Counted from the first letter of the stretch, positions 37,000-49,305 are shown. The stretch: DNA of 64,000 nucleotides from Lytechinus variegatus (GCF_018143015.1 NC_054743.1:24365934-24429933); one strand, 5' to 3'. Translations and numbers: made by a program. Notes: a model not told the origin generated them from the sequence alone.

Positions 37000-39580
37000 G
37001 AATAACAAAATTGATCACTCTTTTGCATGAGTTCTTTTGTGAGAAATAACAGAATATTAATAATATGCAAATCAAAATTATCTCTTTTCAAATACTAGTA
37101 ATAATTATAAAATTCAAAACACAAACAACACACGAGGAAACTGATGCGTTCTGTAAATATTTAGTATATCTCTACTTTACGTTGAAAAGTCTGCCACCTT
37201 AAATATACAAGACTATTTGACAATCTGACAAGACAAGAATAAAATACAGTATATGATATTAATTACATGTATAATAATTGACCAGGGGCCCGTTACATAT
37301 AGGACTTAAAACCGTTGTAACTTTGCCATTTTATTATTATTATCATTATTTATTACCCCTTTTGCAGCGATAAATAGTGACCCTGTTTTGTCTAGACTTT
37401 CCTAATAAATTTACACACCATCTCTGTCCCAACTTTCACCCTCCCCTTTAGATCCGTTCTGAAATACTATCAATACATACTGATAAAAATTTAATCAAAA
37501 CAAGAGTTGGTTTTTGTTTGAGAACGACTCGCTTGTCATAATGTATTTCCAACAGTTTATGAGAAAAATAATCTTGTAAACAGGAAATAAAGATAATATA
37601 TGATGATTATCAAATGGTATAACGTTATTGTAGCGACATGCATCAACAATCATGTTAAGATTTTTTTTTAATACCAAACTCCAAGTATTTCATCTGACCT
37701 TCCTTTTTCTAGCATTTAGGAAATCAGAAAACTGTTGGAAGGAATGGAGGGTGGGGGCAGAAAGGCTGTTCAGTGTACCATTACCATATATTCGACTTGA
37801 TTTGATATTATTTCTGCATTCACACCAGTATCAAAGATATATTAGTATTATATAATATACAAAGGTAATATATAACAAAATATGAATAATTATAAGCAGT
37901 AATAAATATCAATTGGATGAATTATTCATTCAATCAAATCATAATTTAAAGGAATGCAGGAGACCACCATCAAGAGAGATTAGGCTTGATGATGACAGCT
38001 GCCTCATAAAAAAGGTACATATTTCTTCATTGATAAAGTGGGTGCAGTGTGCAGGGGCCGTGGAAGGGGGGGGGCTGACCATGCAAAAAATCACAATCAT
38101 ATGGTCATTTTACGATTTTGTACACGGTTTTGGAAAAAAGTGTGCCCCCCCCCTCCCCGCTTCTGTGGCCTCTGATGTGGGTGCTGCTGCGGTATAGTAT
38201 CATACCACTGAAATTCTGCAATTAGATGATTACACTGGGTAACATTATTTGATTTTTAATTTATGTAGTCTGTAATAATGTTTTACAAAGTTTCATTACA
38301 TGAATCTGATACTTTTAAAAATACTGTCCTATAAATAATTCTAAAGGTCAGCCATGGATCTGAACTATTTCATATCAAATTGAATGGCATGATAATGGCA
38401 TGTATACAAAAATACAATAATTGATATTCCATAATGGTACCAAAATACTTTCAAAGCATGAGTAAAGTTTTTAACTAAATAATGTATTCTTATTGATTAA
38501 TTCTGTGTGAAAACTGGAATTCAACTGTTTCTGTTACATCGTATTAAGTCTGCTCTCAGTGATATATTTTTCATAAATACCTTCAAATAGAAATAAATAA
38601 ATACCATAATATCATAAAAAAAAATGTTGTCCCACTTCATGATTTAGAATGTTTAAATGTTGTCCCACTTCAGGATTTAGTGATTCCATACCAAAGCCAT
38701 ATGAGGAAATAAGTTGGAGACATGACTCTTTGCTCTTTCTGATTTCAATTTTCACATAATGTTCCAAAATGTTTCATTATATTTTTCATTCTATTTGACC
38801 ATGAATTTAAGCAAAATCAATTTTAAATTCACTAAAGCTTTATAAGGCTTTAGAATAAAATTTTAGTTTTCCGCTGCAACAATCAAATGGACTTAAAGCA
38901 ACAACTCCAAACCTACATATACTTAAAGCTGACTTAAATTTAAACATATTGAATTTCTACAAAATAATCAAATGAATGTGAATATATTTCTTAACAGTAC
39001 TATAAAACTCTTAAAAAAAAACACTTTAAGTGTTTCAGACTAAAACTAACATGCTAAAGTCCAACCAATTGACGTAGTTAGGAAAGTAACATATAAACAA
39101 TTTAAAAACATGTATTTTTTACAAAAACTACAATGCACAATATTTCACATCTTGTAGACCTGCATATATGTGAAACAAATTCTTGACAAAATTATTCAGT
39201 CTTTCACTGTAACAATGACATGTAAGGTAGGAAACATAGTTTTGGACCATTAAACATCTTTTAACATCTGTTTAAAACTACTTAAACTATATTTCACAAA
39301 AAAAGTAATGCATAATGATTCATTTCAGACAGCACATGTACGCAAGTTGTAAAAAAAAAATAATAATTGCATTTGAAAAGGGAGAGCAGAACCGATTGAC
39401 AGCTTAATGAATGACTGAAACTAAAAGAAAATTTTAATGGCATATTATTTATAATGACAAACAAGTAGAACGCCTCTGGCTGTCTCACCTGCTTCACACG
39501 ATTCAATATAGCAGCAGTGCTGACTTTGAAAACTACTATAAAATATTCACAAAAAAAATTCATAAAATGATACAATACTA
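37000..39580. other. no gene seen
   Basis: Very AT-rich intergenic DNA. Apart from the small G-stem element at 38052-38174 I see no coding or repeat structure that I can name. Confidence 0.45.
38052..38174. mobile_element. G/C-stem MITE, family D, copy 1
   Basis: Ends CAGGGGCCGTGGAA and (reverse complement) CAGAGGCCACAGAA, each followed by a G run on its own strand, so the two ends can pair as a G/C-rich stem. The middle has CTGACCATGC, AAAAATCACAATCAT and TACACGGTTTTGGAAAAAA, all shared with 47637-47802. Confidence 0.7.
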
Positions 39581-39587
39581 TATTCAT

Positions 39588-40745
39588 TGACATTTGACCT
39601 TGATCATGTGACCGAAAACTTGTCAGTGATACTTTATTACCCCTATATCCATAATTTATGCACTATATCTATCAACTTTGAAAGTTATGATGATAATTCA
39701 ACAAATACCCCTAACTTGGCCAAGTTCATTGACCTTACATGACCTTTGACCTTGATCATGTGACCTGAAACTCGCACAGGATGTTAAGTGATACTTAATT
39801 ACCCCTATATCCATATTTTATACACCATATCTATAAACTTTAAAAGTTATGACAGCAATCTAATAATTATCTCTAAAATGGCCAGTTCAATGACCTTAAA
39901 TGACCTTTGACTTTGGTCATGTGACCTAAAACTCGCATGAGATGTTCAGTGATACTTGATGACTCTTATGTCCAGTTTTATGAAATAGACCAATACACTT
40001 ACAGAGTTATGATGGTAATTCAACAAATACCCCCGACATGGCCAAAGTCCATTGACCTATGACCTTGGTCATATGACTGAAACTCGCACATGATGTTCAG
40101 TGTTACTTGGTTACTCTAATGTCCACATTTTATGAACAAGACCAATACTCTTACAGAGATATCATGGTAATTCAACAGATACCCCTAACCTAGCCAAATT
40201 TCATTGACCTTACATGACCTTTCACCTTGATCATGTGACCTGAAAATCGCACAGGATATTCAGTATTACTTGATTACTCTTATGTCCCAGTTTCATAAAT
40301 CAAATCCATAATCTTTCAAAGTTATGGTGTTACTTCAACAGATACCCCCATTATGGCTAAAGTTCAATGACCTTTGTCATGTTACCTGAAATTCGCACAG
40401 GATGTTCAGTGATACTTGATTACTCTTTATGTCCAAGTTTCATGAATCAGATCCATAATCTTTTAAAGTTATGATGGTAATTCAACAGATACTGGTACGC
40501 CCAATTTGGCCAAAGTTCATTGACCCTAAATTTCCGTTGACCTTGGACATGTGACCTGAAACTCAGGCAGGATGTTCAGTAATACTTGATTAACCTTATG
40601 GCCAAGTTTCATGAACTAGGTCCATATACTTTCTAAGTTATGCTGTCATTTCAAAAGCTTAACCTTTGGTTAAGAATTTGGTGTTGAAGCCTCCGTCGCA
40701 GCCATCGGAAAAGCAGCACCTATAGTCTCATTCTGCTATGCAGGT
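39588..40745. repeat. minisatellite, ~155-bp unit, seven diverged copies
   Basis: Units begin CATTGACC (about 39727, 39888, 40050, 40202, 40365, 40518, with a first partial at 39588). Each carries TGACCTTTGACCTT variants, a CATGTGACCTGAAACTC phrase, AGTGATACTTGATTAC and AGTTATG before the next unit. TGACCTTTGACCTT is perfect at 39740-39753 and has one mismatch in several other units. The array ends in CGTCGCAGCCATCGGAAAAG and GCAGGTGAGAA, similar to the end of the 56266 array. Non-coding. Confidence 0.85.
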
Positions 40746-41571
40746 GAGAAAAAACAGATTTGTAAAAAAGTAGACTAATCAACCTACTCCTTATACCCTG
40801 ACAAAAATGAGGAATATTTTGGTTGAAAGTTGGAGAAGATATCATTTGTGATGGGAATGTATACTTCAGTTATCCAGAAATTTCATATAATTGTATGAAT
40901 AGTACCAATCATTGAACAAATATTCCTGTTAACTAAAAATGAATGACAGGTAATATTGTAGATCTCAGCCAATCATTTCATTAGGATCCCTATCATCACT
41001 ATTTAGTAAAAACATATATAAATATAAATATATATATTCCACTCTTTGCTTTTAGATTGACATTAGCATAATGTACAAAAAATAAAGAGAGCTAGTTTAA
41101 AGCAGGTCCATTTCATTTTTTCCATAGAACTTAATGAACGAGTTATGCTTTAACACAAATAACAAAATATCATCAGCATATTTCATTAGTGAAAAATGAA
41201 TTTGTGTTTGATTTTTGGACTTGCATTTGACTTTGATCACAACTCTTTCTTCATTGGACCCATGGGAAAAAACAATCCCTGAAAATCTGAAATATCTTAT
41301 GATCTAGCACAAATAGCTACAGTAATATTCATGGAGTACAATAGAGTACCGAATTGATGATGTCACAAAAAACTTTTCTTTTTTGCATTTCAGCATTTTT
41401 GATACCATATTTTTGTAGAGCATGATGAAATACCTCCACTACCAAAATTTGGTGGGAATTGGTCCATGGGGGCCAGAGATATGACCTCATGAATACATAA
41501 TTAGCCCATTGAAGTCAATGTATTATTGGCAGGATTCTAAAAGTTAGGAACCAGGCCAATAGTTTTATGCA

Positions 41572-41719
41572 ACAGGGCCCTAGGTCTCGTTTCACAAAGA
41601 CTTTTAAACTGACAAATGTGCACTTACTATTACAAATGTACTATCAGCCAATTAGATTGAAGGATTTCAGGTGTTATTGCAAATTCATTATAATAACAAA
41701 TTTCATGAAATGGGCCCGT
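41572..41719. mobile_element. possible small MITE
   Basis: GGGCCC followed within a few bases by TTTCA occurs at both ends in opposite orientation (41575 and, as the complement, about 41715). Arms beyond this are weak, so this is tentative. Confidence 0.35.
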
Positions 41720-42335
41720 CACCACTTCAAAGAACACCCAACAACCAGAGTGATGCTTCACCAACCAGCTTGTAAAGTTATGCATGACTATACATGCACA
41801 ACTGGAACATGTTCTCATGTTCTATTAAATCAGCTACTTAAATGTAGGGATATACCCTTTAGCACAAGAAGGGTCACAACAGTGGATAAAGTTGTGCGTA
41901 ACATATGAAGAGCTTTGTGATACCATGAACCTACTTCAAGTAGTAGTAGTAAGACCATAGTGATAAAGCCCCGTTTAGCTGTACTTAAAAAAAAATCGGC
42001 ATTTAATATACTAGCCCGCATTCTGAAGTCAGGTTTAACTCTGCATATATTTTGGGAGCCCAAAATTTAAAAATCCTGTTAATATTGTAAACCAGTATTT
42101 CTTGTGTTTACTATTTTGTTTCCTTTTGCTTTCATAATGAAGAAAAATTATTCAAAATAGTCCAGTTATCATTCCCAGAAAGACAATTTGGGTGTCACAT
42201 GAGTTGATAAATTGGATGTGTGCTGTTAGGGATTTGTGCCCCAATTAGCTCTCCATAGTTAAACCACAACTTTAAACCAGGGTTTAATCTAAACCCCAGT
42301 TAAGAATACGGCTACTGTATTTCACAATGAAAAAG

Positions 42336-45300
42336 TTAACTCTGGAGTCCGATGGCGACACCTTTCTTGAAGTGATCTTCGGTATTTACGTTCTCTAGCA
42401 TGAACTTTGCTACATCTGATCTGGGCATCTTCGCCGGAGCATCACAGAACTGGCGACCAATATCAACTTTAATCCCCTTCCCTGTGATCATTAAAAAAGA
42501 AAGTTATAAACAGTAAAATTCTTAAATTCATGAATTTGCGAAAGACACATCTGTAATCTCATTTCATTTCTATTCCTCTTTATGATTATCTCTTTCTTCT
42601 GAAAATTCTAACGACCCATTTGATACTCTCCCTGTTTCTCTCAAGAGAAATTCCAGATTAGAGCACATTCCTAAGCTAGAAATGTAACCCATTCTGATAG
42701 ATGTAATGGACCACAGGCATGCTTTTGTACATTATTGAGTTCTTGAATAACCTGATGTTACCAAATGCCCATGAAACTATTGCACAAAAATTCTATGTTG
42801 TGTGATTACAGTGCATGAACCAATCTAATGTGAAAGGTTCCATGACATTCACTTCGGCAAAAATTGCTCCAATGGAAAATCTGCACGTTAAGCTAAATAT
42901 AAAATATGACTAACACTAAATAAACCCTAATATTTGAATATACATGTACTGTAGAACTTTTTTATCTTCATATTATTTCAAAACATTATCGTGGGTTCGA
43001 ATCCCAGCCATGGCGTAATTTCCTTCAGCAAGAAATTTATCCACATTGTGCTGCACTCGACCCAGGTGAGGTGAATGGGTACCTGGTAGGATTTATTCCT
43101 TGAATGCTTTAGCGCCTATTAATATGGCGGCTCAGCTACAGCCGGGGTAATAATATGATAACAAGTATCAAAGCGCAGTTGAGTATATGCACATAGTAAC
43201 TGCGCTATATAAATGGACATATTATTATTCTGATCCAAAACTCTTACAATCCTAACTCTAACCATATGCCATAAGACCAAATAAAATGCCACAGGAGTAA
43301 ATGTCATGTCACCTGTGAGAAGCTAGAGGACCAATGGCTCTAAGTCTTCCCAGGGAAGAAAGATTTACTTCCGAATGCTCATTTTACTCATCCTATTGTT
43401 GTTTGAATGTGAGTGTCAAAATGCAATGTTGGAAAATATATTTGAAACATACATTGGATACTGTAAATAGTTACTTCTTTTTGTATACAAATCGCTCTAT
43501 AACCTAGCCCCATGACATCCGGTGTGATGGCTCATTTGGTAGAGCATCCGTCTCACAACCGGGAGGTTGGGGGTTAAAACCCAGGCGTGTCAGACCAAAA
43601 GACGTTAAAAGATGGTAGTTGCTGCTACCCTGTTTGGCGTTCAACAGTGAAAGGGATAGAGCCTCGTCGATCTGGCGCTGCACAGTGGCTGCCGCCTGCC
43701 GGGCCCACGATCAATTGGGCAAAGCAAATTTTCGGAGTATTTCATTTCATGTCTATTTCGAACAATAAATTATGGATTTTAAAAAAAAATACTTGTCTAA
43801 TTGTTCAGAAATATTTCCCAGGTAGAAGAACTGGATCCTCTAAGACCCACTTAAATTAACATACTGTATCCAACTAAAAGAAAACAGATCGGAGATAGAA
43901 AATTCAACATTTCATCCTCAATGGAATGGAACAAACTCCCTCTCCATTAAGACAATCCCCAACACTTGAGTCATTTAAGAAGTCCCTTAACACTTTTTTT
44001 CTAGGCAACTGCCTTCATTTTATATGTAATTCTGATCTTTTTGTTGGTAAGTGCTTTGGGCCATGTGGGAAAAGTGCTTTATAAATATTGAGTATCATTA
44101 TTATTATTAAATGGAATCAAAAGTAGGCCTACCCGAACAAGGCCCATCGATGAGTTGTGGTGGTCTGACTATTGTGTAGTTGATGTCCTGACACTCGTCG
44201 TCCAGAAACTTTTCCATGATAACTACATCAGCTAGCGGTTTACTCAGAACTGGTCGGATGACCCATCGAGCTACAAAACCTGGGTCATCATTAGGATCAA
44301 CTGGAAAAAACAATTTGAAAAAAAAAATGAAAGTATAACGCATATGTAAAATACTCAACATGACAGAGGCCAGGCATACCTAATGATTTGTCTACCAGAA
44401 GAAAATAGCTTTTGATATGAATACTGAAAGAAATATACTACTGTCCAAATATCAAGAATGTCATGACAAATGATTAACAATATGTTTACTTAAACTCTAA
44501 TAATCCTGTTATTTATGAGATGTTTATGATATCTAAGTGCTTAAAGATTTTTATTTTAGAATACCGGAGCGATGACGTCAGTTGCCATGGTGTCATGACG
44601 GCCTGGTTCTAAACAAATGAACTCAGAGCGTGTTTCTCATAGGAGAAAATGGCTGCTAATGGAATTTCATCGCTTGCATCCTAAGAATGATGGTAATTTT
44701 TGCAAATACAAATGTTTATAAACGGAAACGATCTTGGGCTGTGACTCTGTTTAGAAACAGCCGGTTCGTTGCCATGACAGTGATGTCACACTTTGGTACT
44801 CTATTATTGTTGCAATCCTCCAATGGTTAAAAAGCCAATTTGCTTCATAATCAAGGCATCAAAACAGTTATAAATACAATTCATTGTAGGTAGGTACTTT
44901 GTTCTTTAGTAATAAGAAAGAAACAATTATAGGTGATCAATAGTACGCTACTATTTTGCACGAATAGTTCACAGTTGTTTTTAGCTTGTTATTTCAGGAC
45001 GGAAGTTAATGGAACCCATGAAAGCCCCTGCTAAATCCATCTTTATCACCAATAATAGTTTGAAGAATGTCCCGATGGAAATTGAATATTCAATCAGGAA
45101 AATGGAGGAGGGGGTTATTTGAAAACTAGAGTTGAGATTGGCCTACTGTATGCACAGCTATCCCTCTCCTCTTCCCCCTGTCTCCCTCTTATCTTTTGAC
45201 CATGCAACGATACAGATGAATCATGACCACTCACTTTTGACATACCAAGATGACATCAAAAGGAGTCGTTTGACCTGCGCGCCTCTCATTGCCGTGACGA

Positions 45301-47399
45301 TGGCCCTCATAGGAGCAGAATAGACGGTGGTACTGTAGATGAGAGAGGGTGATCCTAAGCAGGAGAACACCGCATCGCATCCCTCAAAGTTGGGTTGGAG
45401 ACTCTCTGCAGAGAAGACATCCCCTTTAACAGCCTATCAAAAGACAAAGAAACCATGTGGGAATACTTGATGTAGTAATCCCTTTGGCAGCTCATACAGA
45501 AGCTATAATGGGATGATGAATAAAGTGAGCCACTGGAAGGAGCATTATAAAGTGTAAAAATGGTGATGGATAGACATAGCAACTTTGTATTTGTACAGTA
45601 AAACATGCTATGCTGATAAGCTGATTGCAAGTAAAAACCAAGCTTTTGACTTTATATCATATAGGATCCAACAGGGGGCTGCATCATTCTGATGGCAGGG
45701 GAGCGGCCTCCTTGAAACTGGACATTCCATTCCTTTGGTGGTGACAGCTGAGCTGGGTAGGTTGTTCCAGTTCCTTATCATTCTTGGATAGAATGAGAAC
45801 TTGTGCAATCCGCAATGGAAAAATACAGAAATAATGCTTAAAAATTACAACGATCATAAACATTGGTCATATTTAAAGTTGATCACTTAATTCATGGAAG
45901 TTTACTGGTATAATATTTAAGAATATACAAAATATATATGTTCAACATTCAATTCTTTTAACATGACATAGGAGCCAAAAGGGGCTTACCCTATGATTTG
46001 AAATATGCGCCTATTCGCATGGACTTTTCATAATCTTTTCTTTGATGAACTTATCTCCATTTGTAATTATTGTGATGGATTCGTAAGCTATAAGTCTAAT
46101 CTGTATCTTAAATTCAATTACCTTTTTTTACTGCCGATTTTTGTTTGTATCACTGTATCCCAAATCAAAGAATTAATTTTCATTGATTAAAATTAATCTC
46201 ATAAAAAATTATAATCATAATGAAAATGAAATAGAAATAAATAAATGATTTAGCATGTTTAACATCTTAGTTTTGTATTGTTCTTTTTTTGCTGAACGTT
46301 ATAAATACGTTTTTTTTTCGTACATAGTTTCTTAAAACAAAATTGTTTTCATGTTGTTTAATTGTCTACAATGAGAAAGCATGAGTGGTCAGAGAGATAG
46401 TGCAGTGCCGCCCTTTTCGATAGTTCAAGTTTATTTTCTTTTTTAATGGAAAAGGGGTGGGGATAGGACGGAGGGAGAATAAAAGAAAATATATTTTAAA
46501 AATATATATTTGGGCCTACATTACCCCCGGAGAAGTTAAAATTACATCCGTTTTTGGTCGTCTTGTCGACCTGAAATTGATGACAACTAGCCCCCACACA
46601 AAGAATAACTTGGCGCCATTCCAGATAAAATGCATCATCAACCCCCTAAAAAAATGTTTAAAGGTGATATGTCAGTGTGGCTTGCCGTAAACGCATTTTC
46701 TCTCAATGCCGACGGTGGCGGGCGGTGTGCAAAGAAGATCATGCCTACGTAGGACATGTCTGGAGGTGTCTTTCCAAGGACCATTCTTCGTATCGCCCAA
46801 ATCGGCTTTGTGAAACAGTTGAGCGATATCTCGTTCTTACGTAGAACGGTTCTACGAAAGACCATTTCATGCAACAGGCATGACAGGCCCCTTGTTCCTT
46901 GAAAGTTGAATGAGTGGCTACGACCTACGTGGCTACAGAACGAGGAATCAAACACACTAGGCTTATAATATAAAACAAACATATGGCCATTGAGTCCCTG
47001 ACCCTGTACAGATTGAGCTACAACTTCGGTCTCTGTATTTGGTGAGTGGAGCCAACGGAGTTCAGCGGAACAACCAACATAACAGAGCCGAAGCTTTTGC
47101 CAAATGTTGTTGGTGCCTAGCCCTAGACCAAAAGTTTTGGTCTAGGACTAGGGCTAGGCACCAACAACACAAAATGATGAGCGAGGTCCCAGGCGTACCG
47201 ACCGGGAAAGCTCCGGGCACTCTCAATGTGCGCTTTCGCTAATCAGGGCTGTACTAACCTTGAAGTTCTCGTGCTGAATATCTTCGAGTTTCGCTGTATT
47301 TCTGACAATAGCTGTTACTTCATGTCCCCCATCTAATGCTTGCCTTATCAGGGACAACCCCGTGCCTCCCGTTGCACCTAATACAACAAATTTCTTCAT
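42336..47399 (-). CDS. BLVRB-like NAD(P)-binding oxidoreductase B (flavin reductase-like)
   Basis: Complete four-exon paralogue of reductase A: 47259-47399, 45235-45433, 44133-44300 and 42336-42481, giving 217 residues. Exons 2 and 3 are exactly 199 and 168 bp in both genes, and all intron phases match. Motifs in order: GATGGTG (8-14), AIVRN (30-34), KGDVFS, CDAVFSCLG, SSWYVK, then DPNDDPGFVARWVIRP (conserved almost unchanged with A), VRPPQL and RSDVAKFML. The ATG at 47399 matches the start of A; an upstream in-frame ATG-containing extension in the 5' flank is not homologous to A. Likely a cytosolic NAD(P)H-dependent reductase; substrate unknown. Intron 1 carries a LINE relic and a hairpin, intron 2 a MITE, intron 3 two SINEs and a LINE tail. 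A TATA-like sequence and a CACGTG box lie just upstream. Confidence 0.87.
42990..43232 (+). mobile_element. tRNA-derived SINE, family 2, 5'-truncated copy
   Basis: Begins inside box B (GTGGGTTCGAATCCCAGCC) and follows the 25700 SINE through CTGCACTCGACCCAGGTGAG to GCGCTATATAAATGGACATA-(TTA)n. Lies antisense in intron 3 of reductase B. Confidence 0.8.
43521..43740 (+). mobile_element. tRNA-derived SINE, family 3
   Basis: The head TGGCTCATTTGGTAGAGCAT resembles a tRNA D-arm/box A, with a TTGGGGGTTAAAACCCAGGC box B region. A SINE body with TTGCTGCTACCCTGTTTGGC and GTGGCTGCCGCCTGCCGGGC follows. The box B has decayed (GGTTAAAACC), so it is not a tRNA gene. Confidence 0.65.
43900..44109 (+). mobile_element. 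LINE 3'-end relic (L2/CR1-like tail)
   Basis: A frameshifted remnant of the extreme C-terminus of a LINE ORF2 (MEWNKLPL, then, in another frame, TLESFKKSLNTFFLG). A 3' UTR follows with AAGTGCTTTGGGCCATGTGG and TTTATAAATATTGAGTATCA and the tail (TTA)n. Lies antisense in intron 3 of reductase B. Confidence 0.6.
44557..44806. mobile_element. MITE, ~250 bp
   Basis: The left end AGAATACCGGAGCGATGACG and the reverse complement of the right end AGAGTACCAAAGTGTGACAT align over ~60 bp, both passing CATGGCAACG-type and CTGGTTCTAAACA/CGGCTGTTTCTAAACA-like words. Lies in intron 2 of reductase B. Confidence 0.55.
45715..45808 (-). pseudogene. LINE ORF2 C-terminal relic
   Basis: The minus-strand frame reads HKFSFYPRMIRNWNNLPSSA, the typical 'S-F-x-P-R-x-I-R-x-W-N-x-L-P' signature near the C-terminus of CR1/L2/jockey-type reverse transcriptases. 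No RT core is present. Lies in intron 1 of reductase B, same strand. Confidence 0.6.
47105..47169. repeat. hairpin with ~29-bp arms
   Basis: TGTTGTTGGTGCCTAGCCCT pairs with the complementary right arm; one bulge (an extra TCCTAG) separates the outer 22 bp from the inner ACCAAAA/TTTTGGT. Lies in intron 1 of reductase B, about 90 bp from the exon 1 donor. Confidence 0.8.
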
Positions 47400-47438
47400 G
47401 ATTGCAATGAGTTTCTTCCTGTGCTGTGTGTGAGTAGC

Positions 47439-47446
47439 TTTATAAA
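47439..47446 (-). promoter_or_regulatory. TATA box of reductase B
   Basis: TTTATAAA (palindromic) 40-47 nt upstream of the ATG at 47399, at a similar distance to the TATA-like box of paralogue A. A very short 5' leader would follow. Confidence 0.45.
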
Positions 47447-47453
47447 CATGGAT

Positions 47454-47459
47454 CACGTG
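47454..47459. promoter_or_regulatory. E-box CACGTG upstream of reductase B
   Basis: Perfect palindromic CACGTG directly upstream of the TATA-like box. bHLH-zip factors of the USF, MITF or Myc type bind such sites; use here is inferred. No such site lies next to the TATA box of paralogue A. Confidence 0.35.
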
Positions 47460-47636
47460 ATAATGATTTTTGGGGCCGTGGCGCGGCCGGCCGGTCCGCG
47501 GAACGAACGACCGGTACATGTGCACTGTGGGCCTATACCCTACTTCGGGGAGGGGAAGGGGGGGGGGGGGGGCGACGGGGACACATTATGTGGTTCATAT
47601 AGTGAAGTTTGAATTGTTAGATCTATGCACTCGGCA

Positions 47637-47802
47637 TGGGCAGCGGAACGGTTTTCAAAGTGGGGGGCAGGGGGGGGGGGGGCTGACCATGCTAAAAATC
47701 ACAATCATAATTATGGTCATTTTTACGTTTCTGTACACGGTTTTGGAAAAAATGTGTGTGGGGGGGGGGCTTAAGCCCCCGGCCCCGGTTCCGCGGCCCC
47801 TG
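47637..47802. mobile_element. G/C-stem MITE, family D, copy 2
   Basis: Shares CTGACCATGC, AAAAATCACAATCAT, TACACGGTTTTGGAAAAAA and the GCAGGGGCCGCGGAA end (as complement) with the copy at 38052-38174. Long G runs sit in the left and right arms. Confidence 0.7.
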
Positions 47803-47809
47803 CTCTGTT

Positions 47810-49300
47810 TTGCAATGTCTGGAGAGGGTGATCGATGCTATAAACATAAGGATTTTATTAGTAAATCGAATGCATTGATCACATCATGAAATTATGATTA
47901 ATAAATTTTTTTTATTTACATATTCAGCATCAGTATGATATTATTGATTCGCACTTACTGACAATTCAAGCAATATATTCTTCTTAATTTGTGTAAATAT
48001 AATATACATGCATGTTCATATCTCTTATTCAAATGACAATCTATATCCGGGGTCTGACATGATCCAACATAGTAAAAATTGTACGAATTCAGGTAACTAA
48101 GCTTCCAATTTTATTTGTGAAAAAAAAACCCACTTTGGTATCTAAAACAAAAGCGGAATATTGCAATATCAACTATCAAAATAAAATTGAGCTAATTAAT
48201 AACTCTGATTTAGTCACAATCTCAAATACACTTTAAAAATTATTTAAACTACGCTGTTTACTATGTGAATCGCGCAGTGGTTTTTTAAACAGTTCAATCA
48301 AGTGTTTAAATTCTTAAACAACCATGCTTAAGTTATTGTCATTTCAGATTTTAAACAGCGTTGTTTTAATCATTTTTAACAGTGTAAATCACATGCGCTT
48401 TATGATGAAGATAAACTCAAAAGAAAAAGGAAACGAGAATGTTCAACTACTAGTATATGGACTGTTAAAAGATTTTCACCCTTGTGCCTGACCGCTAAAA
48501 AACAATATACATATACAGCCTACGGGCAGTTGCGATGTCATTATTCTAAATATACATACACATATAATCTTTTCATGACTGCTTTTTTAATAGGAAAATT
48601 ACTGAAATATTCGAGCTGAATCAGAAAAATGACATTCATTGACTATAATAATAAATGCACTGACCAATATAACTAGATCACATCAATTTAAATTCAAAAC
48701 ATTTGTTGTCCGTTAAAGCAATAGGTCCCCCGGGGGGGGGGGGGGTCACTCCACATGGACTGCTACCCACCCGTGTCCGACAACCTCAGAACTACATTAA
48801 CTGAATTTGCAACCCTAAATGGCGTAACACATGATGAGAAAAGCCACCCTAAGTGGCGTAAACATCGAAATCGATTAATTTGATACCATACTGATGACTG
48901 ATGTTAAATTGAAGTATAATTGGTATATAAATTCAATTTTTTGAAGTTAATTATTGAGACTGAAAGTAAGGCCAACATAGACACCTCTCTTATCCACTTT
49001 GAATAGCCATCTTTTAGCCTAAATTAATGAATACAATTGAAAATGTTGCTTGCCTTGACTGACTGATGCATCACTTAGATCTACCGTTCGTTTTACCAAT
49101 ATCATCAAAACTTGAACAAATGGAATCCATGTGAAATAGGAAACTTTTGACGCTTTTTTTTCTGGACGCAGGTGCGTAGCAGGCCATGTCAAGAGTGACC
49201 CCCCCCCGGATATAGGTGCTCCCTTTATGTTTATTGCATGACAAAAATATTCTTGACAAAGTAGTAAGTATAACACCCTCTCATATATGCACCCCCCTCT
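47810..49300. other. no gene seen
   Basis: AT-rich intergenic DNA. Weak TTTAAAC/GTTTAAA inverted words near 48240-48390 suggest an old MITE. A 14-G run lies at 48732-48745. Confidence 0.4.
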
Positions 49301-49305
49301 CTCTA

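Noticed and set aside
39588..40745. CRISPR-like regularly spaced repeats
   Set aside because: Units are contiguous diverged 155-bp tandem repeats in an animal genome, with no short identical repeats separated by unique spacers.
45608..45808. Whole 66-codon minus frame as a gene
   Set aside because: Only the first ~25 residues are recognisable, as a LINE C-terminus; the rest is chance read-through.
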